This document shows positions 21,812-35,221 of a DNA stretch of 64,000 nt, one piece after another (the first letter of the stretch is position 1; every line of letters begins with the position of its first letter). Source of the stretch: Linanthus parryae (taxonomy: Eukaryota; Streptophyta; Magnoliopsida; Ericales; Polemoniaceae); assembly GCA_023055425.1 (NCBI GenBank), contig JALGPY010000005.1, positions 77,975,495 to 78,039,494 on the forward strand, given 5' to 3'. The position numbers and the translations under genes were made by a program. The notes beneath the pieces were generated by a model that saw only the letters and a program-made list of their open reading frames with translations, was not told the origin of the DNA and did no database searches.

Positions 21812-24515
21812 CTTTTTTGTCCAATGGATTGTATATCCTTGAGTAATTCATCTATAACATGAATACCAAGAGGATTAAAATTAATAATTTAAATCCACCT
21901 TATCCATGGCACTGTCGTTTGGGCCATATAAACGAGAAACGCAGTTCAAGACTCCATAAGGATGATTCCTAGACTCATTTGATTATGAATCATATGAGAA
22001 ATGTGAGTCTTGTTTATTAGGAGAGATGACAAAGTCTCCTTTTATGAAGAAAGGATAAGGGACTAGTGAGCAATTGACTCCCGTGCATACTGATGTATGT
22101 GGGCCACTTGCCACGCTTGCCAGAGGTACTTATCTTTATTTTATTACATTACTGATGATTTAAGTAGATATGGATTTTTATACCTTATGAAGGTCAAATC
22201 CAAATCCTTTGAAAAGTTCAAATGATTCAAGAATGAAGTAGAGAAGCATCTTGTCAAAAGTATTTAGGCTCTACGATCGGACCGTGGAGGAGAATACATA
22301 AGCCAAGAGTTTGATGACTGCCTTAGAGAGTGTGGGATCTTGTCCCAACTAACTCCACTAGGAACGCCACACTGCAATGGCATGTACAAAAGGAGAAATC
22401 GAACACTGTTGGACATGGTTCGATCTATGATGTGTCAAACTGATCTTCCATTATCATTTTAGGGACACGCTCTACTATGTGCATCTTTCACCCTTAACCG
22501 TGTTCCATCTAAATCAGTCATGAAGACTCCATATGAGATGTGGAGTGGGAGGCGTCCCATAGTGTCTTTCATGAGGATTTGGGGCTTTGATGTCTATGTA
22601 AAACGTTTACAAACAGAGAAGCTCAGGCCTAACTCGGATAAGTGTACATTTGTGGGATACCCTAAGGAAACTAAGGGTTATAACTTCTACAATCCAGCCG
22701 AGAACAAAGTGTTTCTTTTCCGGACCAGTGTGTTCCTAGAAAGAGAATTTGCCTCTAAAGAAGCAAGTGGGAGGACTGTAGAACTTGAAGAAGTTCAAGA
22801 ACCAGAAATAACTGATCCAACAATGGAACATGAACAGGAACCACAAAATGTTGTGGAGCAACCTGTTCAAGTAACACAAAAACATTGTAGGTCTAGTAGG
22901 GTGCGCCGGGAGCCAGAGAGGTATGGACTTCTCGCGACTGAGCCCATTGACGCATCACTCTTGGATGATGATCCTGATACCTATGGAGAGGCCATGAAAG
23001 ATCCGAAATGGAATGCATGTATGCCAACAAAGTATGGACTTTGGTTGAACCACCCCAAGGGGGTCGGCCCATAGGGTGCAAGTGGCTCTTCATTAAGAAG
23101 ACCGACATGGATGGCAATGTGATTTCCTATAAGAGCCGATTGGTGGCAAAATAATTCAGAAAGATTCATGGTATTGACTATGATGAAACCTTTTCTCTAG
23201 TAGCAATGACCAAATCCATTCTTATCTTACTTGCGATTGCAGCTTATCGCGATTATGAGATTTGGCAGATGGATGTCAAAACAACGTTTTTGTATGCAAA
23301 CCTCCTTAAAGATGTGTACATGACACAACCAGAGGGTTTTGAGGATCCATAGATGCCCATAAATTCTGTAAGTTGCAGCGATCCATTTATGGGTTGAAGC
23401 AAGCTTCTAGGAGTTGGAATCTACTTTTTGATGACGCAGTCAAAGAGTTTACCTTCATCAAAAACGAAGATGAACCTTCTGTATACAAGAAGGTTAGTGG
23501 GAGCTCTTATTTTTTTGGTCTTGTATGTGGATGACATACTGCTAATTGGAAATGATATTCCTACCTTGCAATCTATTTAAGATTGGCTAGGGAAGTTTTT
23601 TTCAATGAAGGACTTAAGGGATGCAGCTTATATACTTAGTATCAAGATCTATAGGGATAGATCTAGGAAGATTCTCAACCTAAGTCAAATTACAACATAT
23701 ATAGACAAGGTTATGGAACGGTTCAAAATGCAAGATTCCAAGAAGGGATTCTTTCCATGTCACATGGAATTACCGTTTCGAAGGCTGATTGTCCCTCCAA
23801 TGAGATTGAGAAGGACCACATGAGTAGGGTTCCCTATGCCTTGGCCATAGGATCCATCCTGTACGCCAAGTTATGTACCATACCAGATGTGTCATACGCA
23901 TTGAGTATGGTAATCAGATACTAGTCCATTCGGGTGAGAGTAACTGCATTGCTGTCAAGAACATCCTTAATTACTTTAGAAGAACTAAGGATGTGTTCTT
24001 TATATATGGAGGGGAGGAAGATCTACGTGTAAGGCGTAACAATGACGCAAGCTTCCAAACCAACATAGATGATTTCAGACTGCATTCGGGATTCGTGTTT
24101 TACCCGAATGAAGGAGCTGTGAGCTTGAGGAGTTCCAAGCAAGAGAGGGTTGCTGATTCTAAAACTGAGGCTGAGTACATTGCTGCAAATGGCACAAAAA
24201 AAGGAAGCTATTTGGATTAAGAAGTTCATTAATGAGCTTGGTGTGGTTCCTATTATTGTGGATCGAGCAGAGTTGTATTGTGACAAAACTAGAGCGATTG
24301 CACAATCGAAGAAACCCTGGTCACACCAAAAATCCAAGCACGTACTCAGGAAGTTCCATCTTATTCGAGATATCATCGATCGAGGAGATGTGAAGATATG
24401 CAAGATTCCTACAGATGAGAATCTCTCAGATTCACTCACAAAGCCACTTTTTCAGCGCAAGCATGAAGGGCACGCTAGATCTATTGGCATATGAGATGCA
24501 CCAGATTTGCTCTAG
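21812..24515 (+). pseudogene. Element H pol remnant: integrase, reverse transcriptase, RNase H
   Basis: Starts within the sequence matching YNINTKRIK and WHCRLGHINEK, then runs through an integrase core (HTDVCGPLAT, RSDRGGEY-like) that has lost parts of its catalytic sequence. MKTPYEMWSGRRP follows at 22520. The reverse transcriptase keeps MDVKTTFLY and YVDD (23524-23535). RNase H (STEAEY-like region at about 24160, CDKTRAIAQ near 24280) leads to TAG at 24513-24515. There are many stops and frame changes, for example near 21968, 22060, 23074, 23152, 23351 and 23578. It is the most diverged of the Angela-type pol copies here, and no product is possible. Confidence 0.85.
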
Positions 24516-24529
24516 TGCAAGTGTGAGAC

Positions 24530-25932
24530 TGTTAGGAATAGATTCCTTAGAGGCAATCTTATTTAGTATGAACATTAGTTTGGCTAGAATAATCATTATA
24601 TTATTTATGGAGATATTTAATACAATGAATTCCTTAGATTAAAATGTGTTGTTTATCTTATTTATCCCTATTATATTGATTAACAGGACGATCAACTATA
24701 GACTAGTATGTGCGTAGATTGGTATGGAGATATGAAGTCTAACACATGGGTATGCATTAGGGTTAATGGCATAATCGATTGACCAACCACGAGAAGGCTA
24801 CATACGCGTTATGTAAGAGTCACAAGCCCTTCTCGTAGTGATAATGGTATTGTGGTCCTTAGACTTGAAGTCACTAGATACTATGGAATATTATGTTTTG
24901 ATATCGTCAAACAGTACATCGTGACTGGGTAGCAACAAAGGCGTTTATCGGACACAATAGGAAGCAAGCTTAGTGATTATAGTGATGTAGATAGGATTAG
25001 TCCCTCCCACATAACGGGAGAAAGTATCCGGGACCACTCGAGGGTTAGTGCTTATAGAATTTCTGACCAAACTCAGATAAATCAGTATGGGATATTGATG
25101 TTATCTGCATGGATAAGCCTATTCCCATGATCAAGAAAAAATGGATTGGACATACGAGTGTGACTTGTATGTTCCGTGTCCAATCTAGATATAGAGACAA
25201 GGGGATAATACAATGCGGTAACATTGTGCACAAGGTTTGTCGGATCACCGACTATTTCTATTAATTGGGTGGCAAAGATGTGTTGCTAGACACTGCTCCA
25301 TGTTAGTAATTGTTACTACCAACTAAGTAGAAACCTATGGGGTCACACACCCTCTGGATTAAACCAGAATTGGGAATTAATTAATGTGATTAATAAATTA
25401 GATGGATCAAATGAGAAACCACAAGCGAACTTAGTAGGACTAATTTGTAAGGTGGACAAATCCGTGTATGGACATGTTTAGTATTGGGGCAAATATGTAG
25501 TTAATAAGGAGTTATTAACTATATAAGGTCACTCCTACGTTATTTTCTCAACTAGTGCATCATTATTAAGTGAGAAAACAAAATTTAGGAGAGAGAGTAG
25601 ACAGCTAGAGTCGAAACCCTAGGCCTTCTGCCCCTACCTATCGACCACCAAGAGGCGCGGCCTCTAGGTCCTCGTTTTGCGTTATCATATTCTTCCTCTT
25701 TCTTGACGTGAGCTAGGAAAAGACCTTGGGAGTATCCGGAGCAATCCTAGGCGTGGATAGATCATAGAGACGTGAACATTATTCTTCATAAAATGATCTT
25801 TCAAATAGACAAGGTACACAAACAACTTCTTCCCTTACAATCGTTATGTAGCTTGTCATGCGATTCATGGAGGGTCTTGAACGGAATGAATTTATTGTTT
25901 TTTCCGCTGCGTGATAAGTATCAAAACCCTAA
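24530..25932 (+). repeat. 3' LTR of element H
   Basis: TGTTAGGAATAGATTCC start; alignable with G and E LTRs through ACATAACGGGAG, CACTCGAGGG, TATATAA (25520-25526) and AGGCGTGGAT, ending near CAAAACCCTAA. The exact end is uncertain because the next element abuts it. Confidence 0.75.
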
Positions 25933-26313
25933 ATTTAGTAATAAAGGCCTAAAACCTAGGGGGTTATATAGCAAACAAGGAATAAGGCTGTCTATATAAG
26001 GAGACAACCTCCTATATTATTTTAAGTACTACTGTGTAGAGATCATGTGCTGATCAAAGACAGTTCTAGGAACTCTACCTCCCTCTCTAAATTTTGCACC
26101 AAGAATTTGCAACGTGGGGGTGGAACAAAGTGTTCGTCCTCGAGATTCACACGAGAACGGTGGGAGCAAGATCAAGACGTGGGTACGTGAAAGCAAGCAA
26201 CCGCAAAGATCATAATATGCGGTTCTAGGAGCTAAGGAAAAGAGGTAACGCATAAATATTCCTATTTATTATGTTTTTAGATCTATGCATTATTAGATAA
26301 ATTTATTCCTTCA
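25933..26313 (+). repeat. Element I: 5'-truncated 5' LTR
   Basis: Contains a TATATAA box (25993-25999) and ends ATTCCTTCA just before a tRNA-Met primer site. Only about 60 bp lie upstream of the TATA box, so most of U3 is missing. The corresponding 3' LTR is not in the window. Confidence 0.6.
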
Positions 26314-26314
26314 T

Positions 26315-26326
26315 TGGTATCAGATC
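26315..26326 (+). promoter_or_regulatory. Primer-binding site of element I
   Basis: TGGTATCAGATC, one mismatch from the initiator tRNA-Met complement, one base after the LTR end at 26313. Confidence 0.7.
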
Positions 26327-26710
26327 CCTAGGCTTGTTTTTCGTGCCTCTTAGTTTGTTCCAAAAAATGGACTGCTATAGAAAATCGAGATTTTAAAATT
26401 TAATAATCTATAGTCGAGACCTATATGTTTGGATAGGATTTTTCACGAGGATTCCAGAATTATAAAGATCTTATTTTGTGAACAAACGTCGAAAAAGCTA
26501 TGCCCCTTTGAAGTTTGGGAACAGTATTAATCTGGACTGTTTAATCTGATATGTAATTCAATTTTTTCAAAATTTTTTATAATTGGACTTTGAATACATA
26601 ATAGGGATGAGGGAAAAGAGACAATTCCATTGATGTAAGGACCATCGGAAACAGAGCACGAGGAGGCGGCGCGTGGACTTCACCGCACATGACTATGGGC
26701 AGGCGGCGAT
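26327..26710 (+). other. Element I leader, segment 1
   Basis: Non-coding leader following the primer site. It is continued at 35029-35221, 43552-43845 and 62238-62333; the four pieces total under 1 kb and are separated by the insertions of G, F and J. No gag start is reached before element L interrupts it. Confidence 0.6.
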
Positions 26711-27979
26711 TGTTGGAATAGATGCCCTAGAGGCAATCTAGTTTAGTATGAATTATTTGTGGCTAGAAATTCATTTATTATTTATTGGATATTTAATCTA
26801 ATGAAGTCCTTAGATTTACAATTGTGTTGTTTATCTTAAATATCCCTAGTCAAGTATAATGATCAATGGGACAATCATCTATAGACTAGTATGGGGTTGG
26901 ATTGATATGGAGATATCACGATCCAACACATAGGTGGGCATTAGGGAATGCTGCAATGGATTGACCCATCTCCGAGAAGGCAACATACACGTTATGTTGA
27001 GTCACAAGCGCTTCTCGCGGTACAATGGTATTGTCATCCTTAGACATGAAGTCACTAGATATTCTAGTTGTGGATTATTGTGATCTTGGTAGCGTTAAAC
27101 GCTACACCGTAATTGGGTAGTTATAAAGGCGTGTACTGGATACAATAAGAAGGAAGCTTAGAGATCGTAGTGGACGTAGATAGGATTTGTCCCTCCCACA
27201 TAACGGGAGAAAATATCCTAGGCCACTCGAGGGATAGTTCTTATAGAATGTCTGGCCAGACTCAAATAAATCAATATGGGATATTGATGTTATTTGCACG
27301 AATAAGGCTATTCCCATGGATCGAGAAACTATGGATTAAATATACGAGTGTGACTTGTATGTCTCGTGTCCAATCCGGATATAGAGACAAAGGGATGAGA
27401 CAATTACTTGTACAAAGGTTGTCAAGATGACTATTCTATTATTTGGCTAGAATGGATGTTTTGCTAGAGACCGCTCCATATTAGCAAGCAGTTGCTACCA
27501 ACTAGATAGAACCTATGGGGTCACATGCTATATAGAGTTGAACTAGATTTGGGAATTAATTAATTGGATTAATTAATTATAAGGATCACTTTGCAAACCC
27601 TTGCAAACTTAGTAGGGACTAATTTGCAAGGAAGGGATTAAATTGAATTCTAGCAGGACTAGAATAAGTCCTTTAGGTAGTTAACAAGGAGTTGTTGGAC
27701 TATATAAAGTACCTTCCTTCCTTCCTTCCCACATAACTTTTGCTCATTAAGTGAACATAACAAGAGTGGGAGAGAACAAAAGGAGAGAGAGCAAGCAACA
27801 AGGGAGCCTGAACCGCCCCCCTTGCCGCCGCCCCGTCCCTGTCGGCCAAAGGAGGCCGAGACCCTCCTTTGGGTCTCGTTTTGCGTGATTTCTTCTTCCT
27901 CTTCCTCTTCCGGGCTAGCACCAAGGACTTGGGAGATCTAGGATCAACTCTAGGCGTGGATCAACTATAGAGAACGTGA
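26711..27979 (+). repeat. 5' LTR of element G, 3'-truncated
   Basis: Matches 33596-34863 closely, then breaks at GAACGTGA and joins directly to CATAAATGTGG, which in element E lies beyond the primer site. The deletion removes roughly 185 bp relative to E. TATATAA box at 27701-27707. Confidence 0.88.
27701..27707 (+). promoter_or_regulatory. TATA box in the 5' LTR of element G
   Basis: TATATAA in GGACTATATAAAG; the same motif is at about 34585 in the 3' LTR and at homologous sites in E, F and H. Confidence 0.6.
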
Positions 27980-29630
27980 GCATAAATGTGGTTTATGTGT
28001 TACGTTTTAGTTGTTTTACACCTTAATTTGATTGTTTATCGCGTAAAACAAGACAAATCAAGCATTGGATGCAATTTGTCAATAATTAATCATAACAAGA
28101 TCCAATTTTTGCATTGGATGCATGAATTGGTTAGTTTGAGAAATTTTAGGATCTTAGATCTAGGGTTTGGGCATCCTTGGGGAAGAAGGAGTTCTCCCAA
28201 AACAAGGAAACAACCAAACTTGGGCACCAAGCAAGGGAGTTGTTTTGGAAACAACTCCCTCAAGGAGGTTCGGCCCCCCTAGGGACAGCCCCCTTGCTTG
28301 CCGCCCAAGCTTGGCCGCCCTAGGGTCCGGGCGGCCCTAACCCGCGGGCCTAGCTTGTGGGTTTTGGGCCGGGCCGGCCCTAGGGCCTTGTGGTTCACGT
28401 TTTTGGGCCCGGGCAATTTGATTGTTGGGCCCATGTACCGTTTTAACCCTAGAAATCCTAAAATCAATTAAAATTGACCAAGCGCGTTAAAAGTGGATTT
28501 TAACTGTTTATGTGCAAATCGCATGGTGATTGGATATGGCCTTAGGATGTGGTTTAATGTGGATGTTTAATTTTGTGGTTTGGTTTTACGGCCTGCGAGC
28601 TGATCAATTAATTGTAATAATTAATTAGTGTTTTATGGCCTGCGTGCCAATTTTTTTTTTCTCAACTTGTGAGATTTATTTTATTTAGTATAGAATTAGC
28701 TAGTGCTAGATAAAGTAGATTGTTAGCCAAGATTGGAGAAAAGAAGCCCAAAAGCCAAAGAAGCCACAAAAGATGGAGCATGGAGCATTCCACAAGACTA
28801 TGAAAGATGGACCAAAAGATCAAGACGCATGGAGATGTGTTTGTTTAGGGTTCTTAGATAATTCCATTGGCTTGGAATTATCTTAGTCTAGAAAAGGCCA
28901 TATCCACATCACGTTTAATTTCTGTTTTGTGGTTGTTTATTTTATTGTCTTATTATTTGTGTGATTGGTTATGGATGATGCATGCAATTAGGATAATAAG
29001 ATAATTAGACAACCCAGATCTATTATTTGGAGTTTTGCCCAAACTCAAATAGATAGATTAGTTGATATTGATCAACAAAACAATTAAAATTGAATTTAAA
29101 AATCCCTCAAAATTCAAATATTGTGTCCTTGCCTTCTCGTTATTTAAACACTCATTATCATCATTATTTATCAAGTTCGTGCGTGCCAAAGCATGGCGAC
29201 TTGGTTCATAATGATGGAATGCGATGGCACGTAACTATGTTCAATTGTTTAGATAAGAGGTGGAACACAACTAGGCTATTAATTTGATTAAGAAACCTAG
29301 AGGCAATCAATTGGGATTATCCATATGGATGGATAAATAAGGAGTTATTTGTCCAATTGAACCAAGAGTTGCATATGAGATGCAATTGGAATTGTTCCTA
29401 CCTAAAGTAGTCAAATTATGGGTGACTTGCCAAAGCAAGCTCATAAGGAGATGAAAGATGGATCTTGGCCCACTAGAAAATATATGGATATTTTCCGCAT
29501 TAATATCTTGAGGGTTATTAATCCGTAGAAAAATAGTGGGAGCTATATTTGATAAACTAGCCATTATTGAATATAGTCAAAAATTCACAAATACTAAAAC
29601 TTGCATATTTTCCTTTTTGTAGAATTCCAA
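27980..29630 (+). other. Long untranslated leader of element G
   Basis: About 1.65 kb between LTR and gag ATG, with a very GC-rich block at 28260-28400 (GGGCCGGGCCGGCCC) in otherwise AT-rich sequence. Homologous leaders are in E and F. Several short upstream frames, none conserved convincingly. Confidence 0.55.
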
Positions 29631-32600
29631 ATGGCAAACAACTCATCGAGTTCACAACATTCCCTACGATCTGTTCTTGAGAAGGACAAGCTCTCTGGAA
29701 CCAACTTTCTTGATTGGTACAAAAACTTGAGAATTGTTCTCAAGTAAGAGAAGAAACTGTACGCAATAGAGGAGCATGTTCCAGAAGGTCTAGAGAACCA
29801 AACACCTGCTGCCTTAAAGGCGTATCAAAAGCGTGTTGATGACGCTAATGATGCGGACTGCCTAATGCTTTGCACCATGACTTCTGAGCTTCAAAAGCAA
29901 CACGAAAACATGAATGCTGTCGATATGATCGAACATCTAAAGCAGCTCTTCGAAGAGCAGGCGAGGGTAGAGAGGTATGAGGTCTCAAAGGCACTGTTCA
30001 AATGTCATATGGCAGAAGGGAACCCGGTGGGACCCCATGTACTCCGAATGATCGGGTACTTGGAGAATCTCGCCCGACTAGGGTTCCCGGTCGGCCAAGA
30101 GTTGGCAACCGATCTCGTGTTGCAATCGTTGCCCGAGAGTTATGGACAGTTCATTATGAACTATAACATGAACGAGATCGTGAAACCACTGCCAGATTTA
30201 CTCAACATGTTTAGGACGGCTGAACAGAGCATCAACAAGGGTAAGGGAAAGGCCATAATGATGGTACAGAAAGGAAAGGGCAAAAGGTTTGCCTCTTCCT
30301 CCAAGGGCAAAGGCAAGTCAGTTGCCAAGTCCAAGGAACCTGCCCTTAAGCCTGTTGGTGGCATTGCCAAGGCCATGACTAAAGGTGAGTGTCACTACTG
30401 CAGTCAGCCTGGACACTGGAGGAGGAACTGCCCAAAATATCTGGAGGACAAGAGGCTTGGAATAGTGATTCCACCACCACCAGGTATTTTTGTTGTAGAT
30501 GTCAATTTAACTGTCTCTACATCATGGGTATTAGATACTGGATGTGGATCTCATATTTGTCGAAATATGCAGGATCTAAAAGACGTAGAAGATTGGCTAA
30601 AGGGGAGATAGATCTGCGCGTTGGGAATGGAGCAAAGGTTGCTGCGTTGTCCATAGGCGTGTGCGAGCTATCTCTGCCTTCAGGATTAGTTTTAGACTTA
30701 AATAATTGCTATTTTGTGCCTGCTATGAGCAGAAACATTATTTCTATTTCTTGTTTGGACAAAGATGGGTTTATTATTTCAATAAAGAACAATTGTTGTT
30801 CCTTTTATTTAAATAATATTCACTATTTTAATGCGCAATTATTTAATGGACTTTATGTCCTTGATCTAAGCAATCATGTCTACAACATTAATACCAAGCG
30901 GATTAAAATAAATTATTTAAATCCTGCTTATTTATGGCATTGTCGTTTAGGCCACATAAGTGAGAAACGTGTATCTTGACTCCATAAGGATGGATTACTA
31001 GACTCATTTGATTTTGAATCATATGAGACATGTGAGGCTTGTTCATTGGGAAAAATGACAAAGTCCCCTTTCAATAAGAAAGGTGAGAGGACTAGTGAGC
31101 AATTGGCACTCATAAATACCGATGTGTGTGGGCCATTTGCCACGCCTGCCAGGGGTGGTTATGTCTACTTCATTACATTTACTAATGATTACAGTAGATA
31201 TGGATTTGTGTACCTTATGAGGGCAAAATCCGAATCCTTTGAAGTGCTCAAAGAATTCAAGAATGAAGTAGAGAAGCAACTTGGCAAAAGTATTAAGGCT
31301 CTACGATCGGATCGTGGAGGAGAATACTTGAGCCAAGAGTTTGACGACTATCTTAGAGAGTGTGGGATCGTGTCCCAACTCACTCCACCCGGAACGCCAC
31401 AATGGAATGGCGTGTCCGAGAGGAGGAATCGAACCCTATTGGATATGGTTCGATCTATGATGTGTCAAACCGATCTTCCATTATCATTTTGGGGCTACGC
31501 TCTATGAAGTTCAGCTTTCACCATTAACCGTGTTCCATCTAAATCAGTCATGAAGACACCATATGAGATGTGGAGTGGGAGGCGTCCCACACTGTCGTTC
31601 ATGAGGATTTGGGGATGCGATGTCTATGTAAAACGTTTACAATCAGACAAGCTAGGGCCTAAATCGGGTAAGTGTAAATTTGTGGGGTACCCTAAGGAAA
31701 CTAAGGGATACTACTTCTACAATCAAACCGAGAACAAAGTATTTGTTGCTCGGACCGGCGTGTTTCTAGAAAGAGAGTTTGTCTCTAAAGAAGCAAGTGG
31801 GAGGAATGTAGAACTTGAAGAGGTTGAAGGACCACAAATCACTGAACCGATTATGGAACATGAACAGGAACCACAAGCAGTTGTGGAGCAACCTGTTCAG
31901 GTAACGCAAGAGCTTCGCAGATCTAGTAGAGTGCGCCAGGAACCCGAGCGGTATGGACTTCTCGTGACCGATTCCGGTGACACGATGCTCATAGATGATG
32001 AGGCTACTACCTATGAGGAGGCCATGAATGGCCCAGACTCTCAGAAGTGGCTGGAAGCCATGAGATCCGAGATGGAATCCATGTATACCAACAAAGTATG
32101 GACTTTGGTGGAACCACCCGATGGGGCGCGGCCCATAGGGTGCAAGTGGGTCTTCAAGAAGAAGATCGACATGGATGGTAATGTGATTACCTATAAGGGC
32201 CGATTGGTGGCTAAAGGATTCAGATAGATTCATGGTATTGACTATGATGAAACCTTTTCACCAGTCGCTATGACCAAATCCATCCGAATCCTACTTGCGA
32301 TTGCAGCATACCACGACTATGAGATTTGGCAGATGGATGTCAAAACAGCATTCCTTTATGGGAATCTCCTCGAGGATGTGTATATGATACAGCCGGAGGG
32401 TTTTGAAGATCCAAAGCAAGCCAAGAAAGTCTGTAAGCTGCAACGATCCATTTATGGATTGAAGCAAGCTTCTAGGAGTTGGAATCGACGTATTGATGAA
32501 GTAGTCAAAGAGTTTGGCTTCATCAGAAACGAAGATGAGTCTTGTGTCTACAAGAAGGTTAGTGGGAGCTCTGTAGCTTTTCTGGTCTTGTATGTGGATG

Positions 32601-33581
32601 ACATACTACTCATTGGAAACAACATTCCCATGCTGCAATCTGTGAAAGATTGGCTAGGAAAGTGTTTCTCAATGAAGGACTTAGGGGAAGCAGCCTATAT
32701 ACTCGGTATAAAGATCTATAGAGATAGATCTAAGAGGTTGCTAGGCCTAAGTCAAAGTACATATATTGACAAGGTGTTGAAACGGTTCAACATCAAAAGA
32801 TTCCAAGAAGGGATTCTTGCCCATGTCACATGGAATCACTCTTTCGAACAGTGGTTGTCCTTCCAATGAGATTGAGAAGGAACGCATGAGTAGAATCCCC
32901 TATGCCTCGGCCATAGGATCTATCATGTACGCCATGTTATGTACTAGACCAGATGTGTCATATGCCTTGAGTATGACAAGCAGATACCAATCCAATCCGG
33001 GTGAGAGTCACTGGATTGCAGTCAAGAACATCCTAAAGTACTTGAGAAGAACTAAGGATGCTTTCTTGATATTTGGCGGTGAGGAAGAGTTGCGTGTAAG
33101 GGGTTACACTGATGCAAGCTTCCAAACCGACATAGATGACTTTAGATCACAATCGGGATATGTGTTTTGCCTAAATGGAGCAGCGGTGAGCTGGAAGAGT
33201 TCCAAGCAAGAGACGGTAGCTGATTCTACAACAGAGGCTGAGTACATTGCTGCAAATGGCGCATCAAAGGAGGCTGTTTGGATGAGAAAGTTTGTTTCTG
33301 AACTTGGTGTGGTTCCTAGCATTGCGGATCCAGTTGAGTTGTTCTGTGACAACACTGGGGCGATCGCGCAATCAAAGGAACCCAAACGGCACCAGAAGTC
33401 CAAGCACGTGCTCAGGAAGTTTCATATGATTCGAGATATTATCGATAGAGGAGACGTTCGGATATGCAAGGTTCCTACAGATGATAATCTGTGAGACCCG
33501 CTTACAAAGCCTCTCACGCAATGGAAGTATGAAGGGCACACTAGGAGTACGGGCATACGAGATGCGCCAGATTGGCTCTAG
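29631..33581 (+). pseudogene. Element G gag-pol (broken)
   Basis: From ATG 29631 (MANNSSSS) to TAG 33579-33581 is 3951 bases, the same span as in E. Gag has a CCHC knuckle at 30390-30431. Protease has LDTG at 30531-30542. The integrase carries HTDVCGPF-type (here NTDVCGPF), RSDRGGEY and NGVSERRN, so all three acidic residues are kept. Reverse transcriptase has YVDD at 32591-32602. RNase H keeps STTEAEYIAA and FCDNTG. Breaks: TAA at 29745-29747, a one-base deletion near 30580 balanced by a one-base insertion near 32795, and stops near 30977, 31505, 32225 and 33492. The gag stop at codon 39 is shared with F. Confidence 0.88.
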
Positions 33582-33585
33582 TGCA

Positions 33586-33595
33586 AGTGGGAGAC
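33586..33595 (+). promoter_or_regulatory. Polypurine tract of element G
   Basis: AGTGGGAGAC directly before the TGTTGGAATAG start of the 3' LTR; identical in sense in E and F. Confidence 0.75.
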
Positions 33596-35023
33596 TGTTG
33601 GAATAGATGCCCTAGAGGCAATCTAGTTTAGTATGAATTATTTGTGGCTAGAAATTCATTTATTATTTATTGGATATTTAATATAATGAAGTCCTTAGAT
33701 TTACAATTGTGTTGTTTATCTTAAATATCCTTAGTCAAGTATAATGATTAATGGGACAGTCATCTATAGACTAGTATGGGGTTGGATTGATATGGAAATA
33801 TCACGATCCAACACATAGGTGTGCATTAGGGAATGTTGCACTGGATTGACCCATCTCCGAGAAGGCTACATACACGTTATGTTGAGTCACAAGCGCTTCT
33901 CGCGGTACAATGGTATTGTCATCCTGAGACTTGAACTCACTAGATATTCTAGTTGTGGATTATTGTGATCTTCGTAGCGTTAAACGCTACACCGTAACTG
34001 GGTAGTTATAAAGGCGTGTACTGGATACAATAAGAAGCAAGCTTAGAGGACATAGTGGACGTAGATAGGATTTGTCCCTCCCACATAACGGGAGCAAATA
34101 TCCTAGGCCACTCGAGGGATAGTGCTTATAGAATGTCTGGCCAGACTCAAATAAATCAATATGGGATATTGATGTTATTTGCACGAATAAGGCTATTCCC
34201 ATGGATCGAGAAACTATGGATTGGATATACGAGTGTGACTTGTATGTCTCGTGTCCAATCCGGATATAGAGACAAAGGGATGAGACAATTACTTGTACAA
34301 AGGTTGTCAAGATGACTATTCTATTAGTTGGCTAGAATGGATGTTTTGCTAGAGACCGCTCCATATTAGCAAACAGTTGCTACAAACTAGATAGAACCTA
34401 TGGGGTCACACGCTATATAGAGTTGAACTAGATTTGGGAATTAATTAATTGGATTAATTAATTAGAAGGATCACTTTGCAAACCCTTGCAAACTTAGTAG
34501 GGACTAATTTGCAAGGAAGGGACTAAACTGAATTCTAGTAGGACTAGAATAAGTCCTTTAGGTAGTTAACAAGGAGTTGTTGGACTATATAAAGGACCTT
34601 CCTTCCTTCCTTCCCACATAACTTATGCTCATTAAGTGAACATAACAAGAGTGGGAGAGAACAAAAGGAGAGAGAGCAAGCAAAAAGGGAGCCCGAACCG
34701 CCCCCTTGCCGCCACCCCGTCCCCGTCGCCCAAAGGAGGCCGAGACCCTCCTATGGGTCTCGTTTTGCGTGATTTCTTCTTCCTCTTCCTCTTCCGGGCT
34801 ACCACCAAGGACTTGGGAGATCTAGGATCAACTCTAGGCGTGGATCAACTATAGAGAACGTGACACAATTCGCGTTTGAAGTCATCAAGGAGAACCCAAA
34901 GGTGTTTATGATTTCTAACCCTTACCATCGTTATGCCTCTTGACTTGTGATCCTTGGAGGGTTTTGCATGGTTTCATGTTTGATTATGCTTCCGTTGTGC
35001 GATCCATGAATCAAAACCCTACA
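33596..35023 (+). repeat. 3' LTR of element G
   Basis: 1428 bp, TGTTGGAATAG to AAAACCCTACA, followed by the right GCGAT duplication. Confidence 0.92.
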
Positions 35024-35028
35024 GCGAT

Positions 35029-35221
35029 CTACTGACGTGGCAGTTGGCGTGGTGGTGTCACGTCAGCATAAGCCTCACTTGGCGCCGACGAGACAAACCT
35101 CGTGGCAGATGACGTGGCAGTTGACGTCAGCATGCGGCTGACGTGGCACAAGGTCGACAATAGCTCGTGACGAAGGCGGACGCGCACACGCGCGTCGTCG
35201 CATGAGGGCGCATGTGGCCTC
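35029..35221 (+). other. Element I leader, segment 2 (GC-rich)
   Basis: Sequence between G and F, rich in CG dinucleotides, with repeated GACGTGGCA-type units (about 35035, 35109, 35138). No gene. Ends in the left GCCTC duplication of F. Confidence 0.5.

Larger units (their letters stand above)
21761..25932 (+). mobile_element. Element H: decayed Angela-like Copia element
   Basis: Begins with about 50 bp of LTR start (TGTTAGGAACAGATGCCC), then jumps straight into the pre-integrase region near 21812: the rest of the 5' LTR, leader, gag and protease are deleted. Pol continues to 24515, followed by a purine tract (AGTGTGAGAC, 24520-24529) and the 3' LTR from 24530. No target duplication is found. 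Confidence 0.82.
26711..35023 (+). mobile_element. Element G: Angela/Tork-like Copia element, 8.3 kb
   Basis: Flanked by GCGAT on both sides (26706-26710 and 35024-35028). The 3' LTR is complete, but the 5' LTR lacks its last 160 bp or so, together with the primer-binding site. Gag-pol spans 29631-33581 with stops and two compensating frameshifts. Assignment to Angela/Tork rests on domain order, LTR size and protein motifs. Confidence 0.93.
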
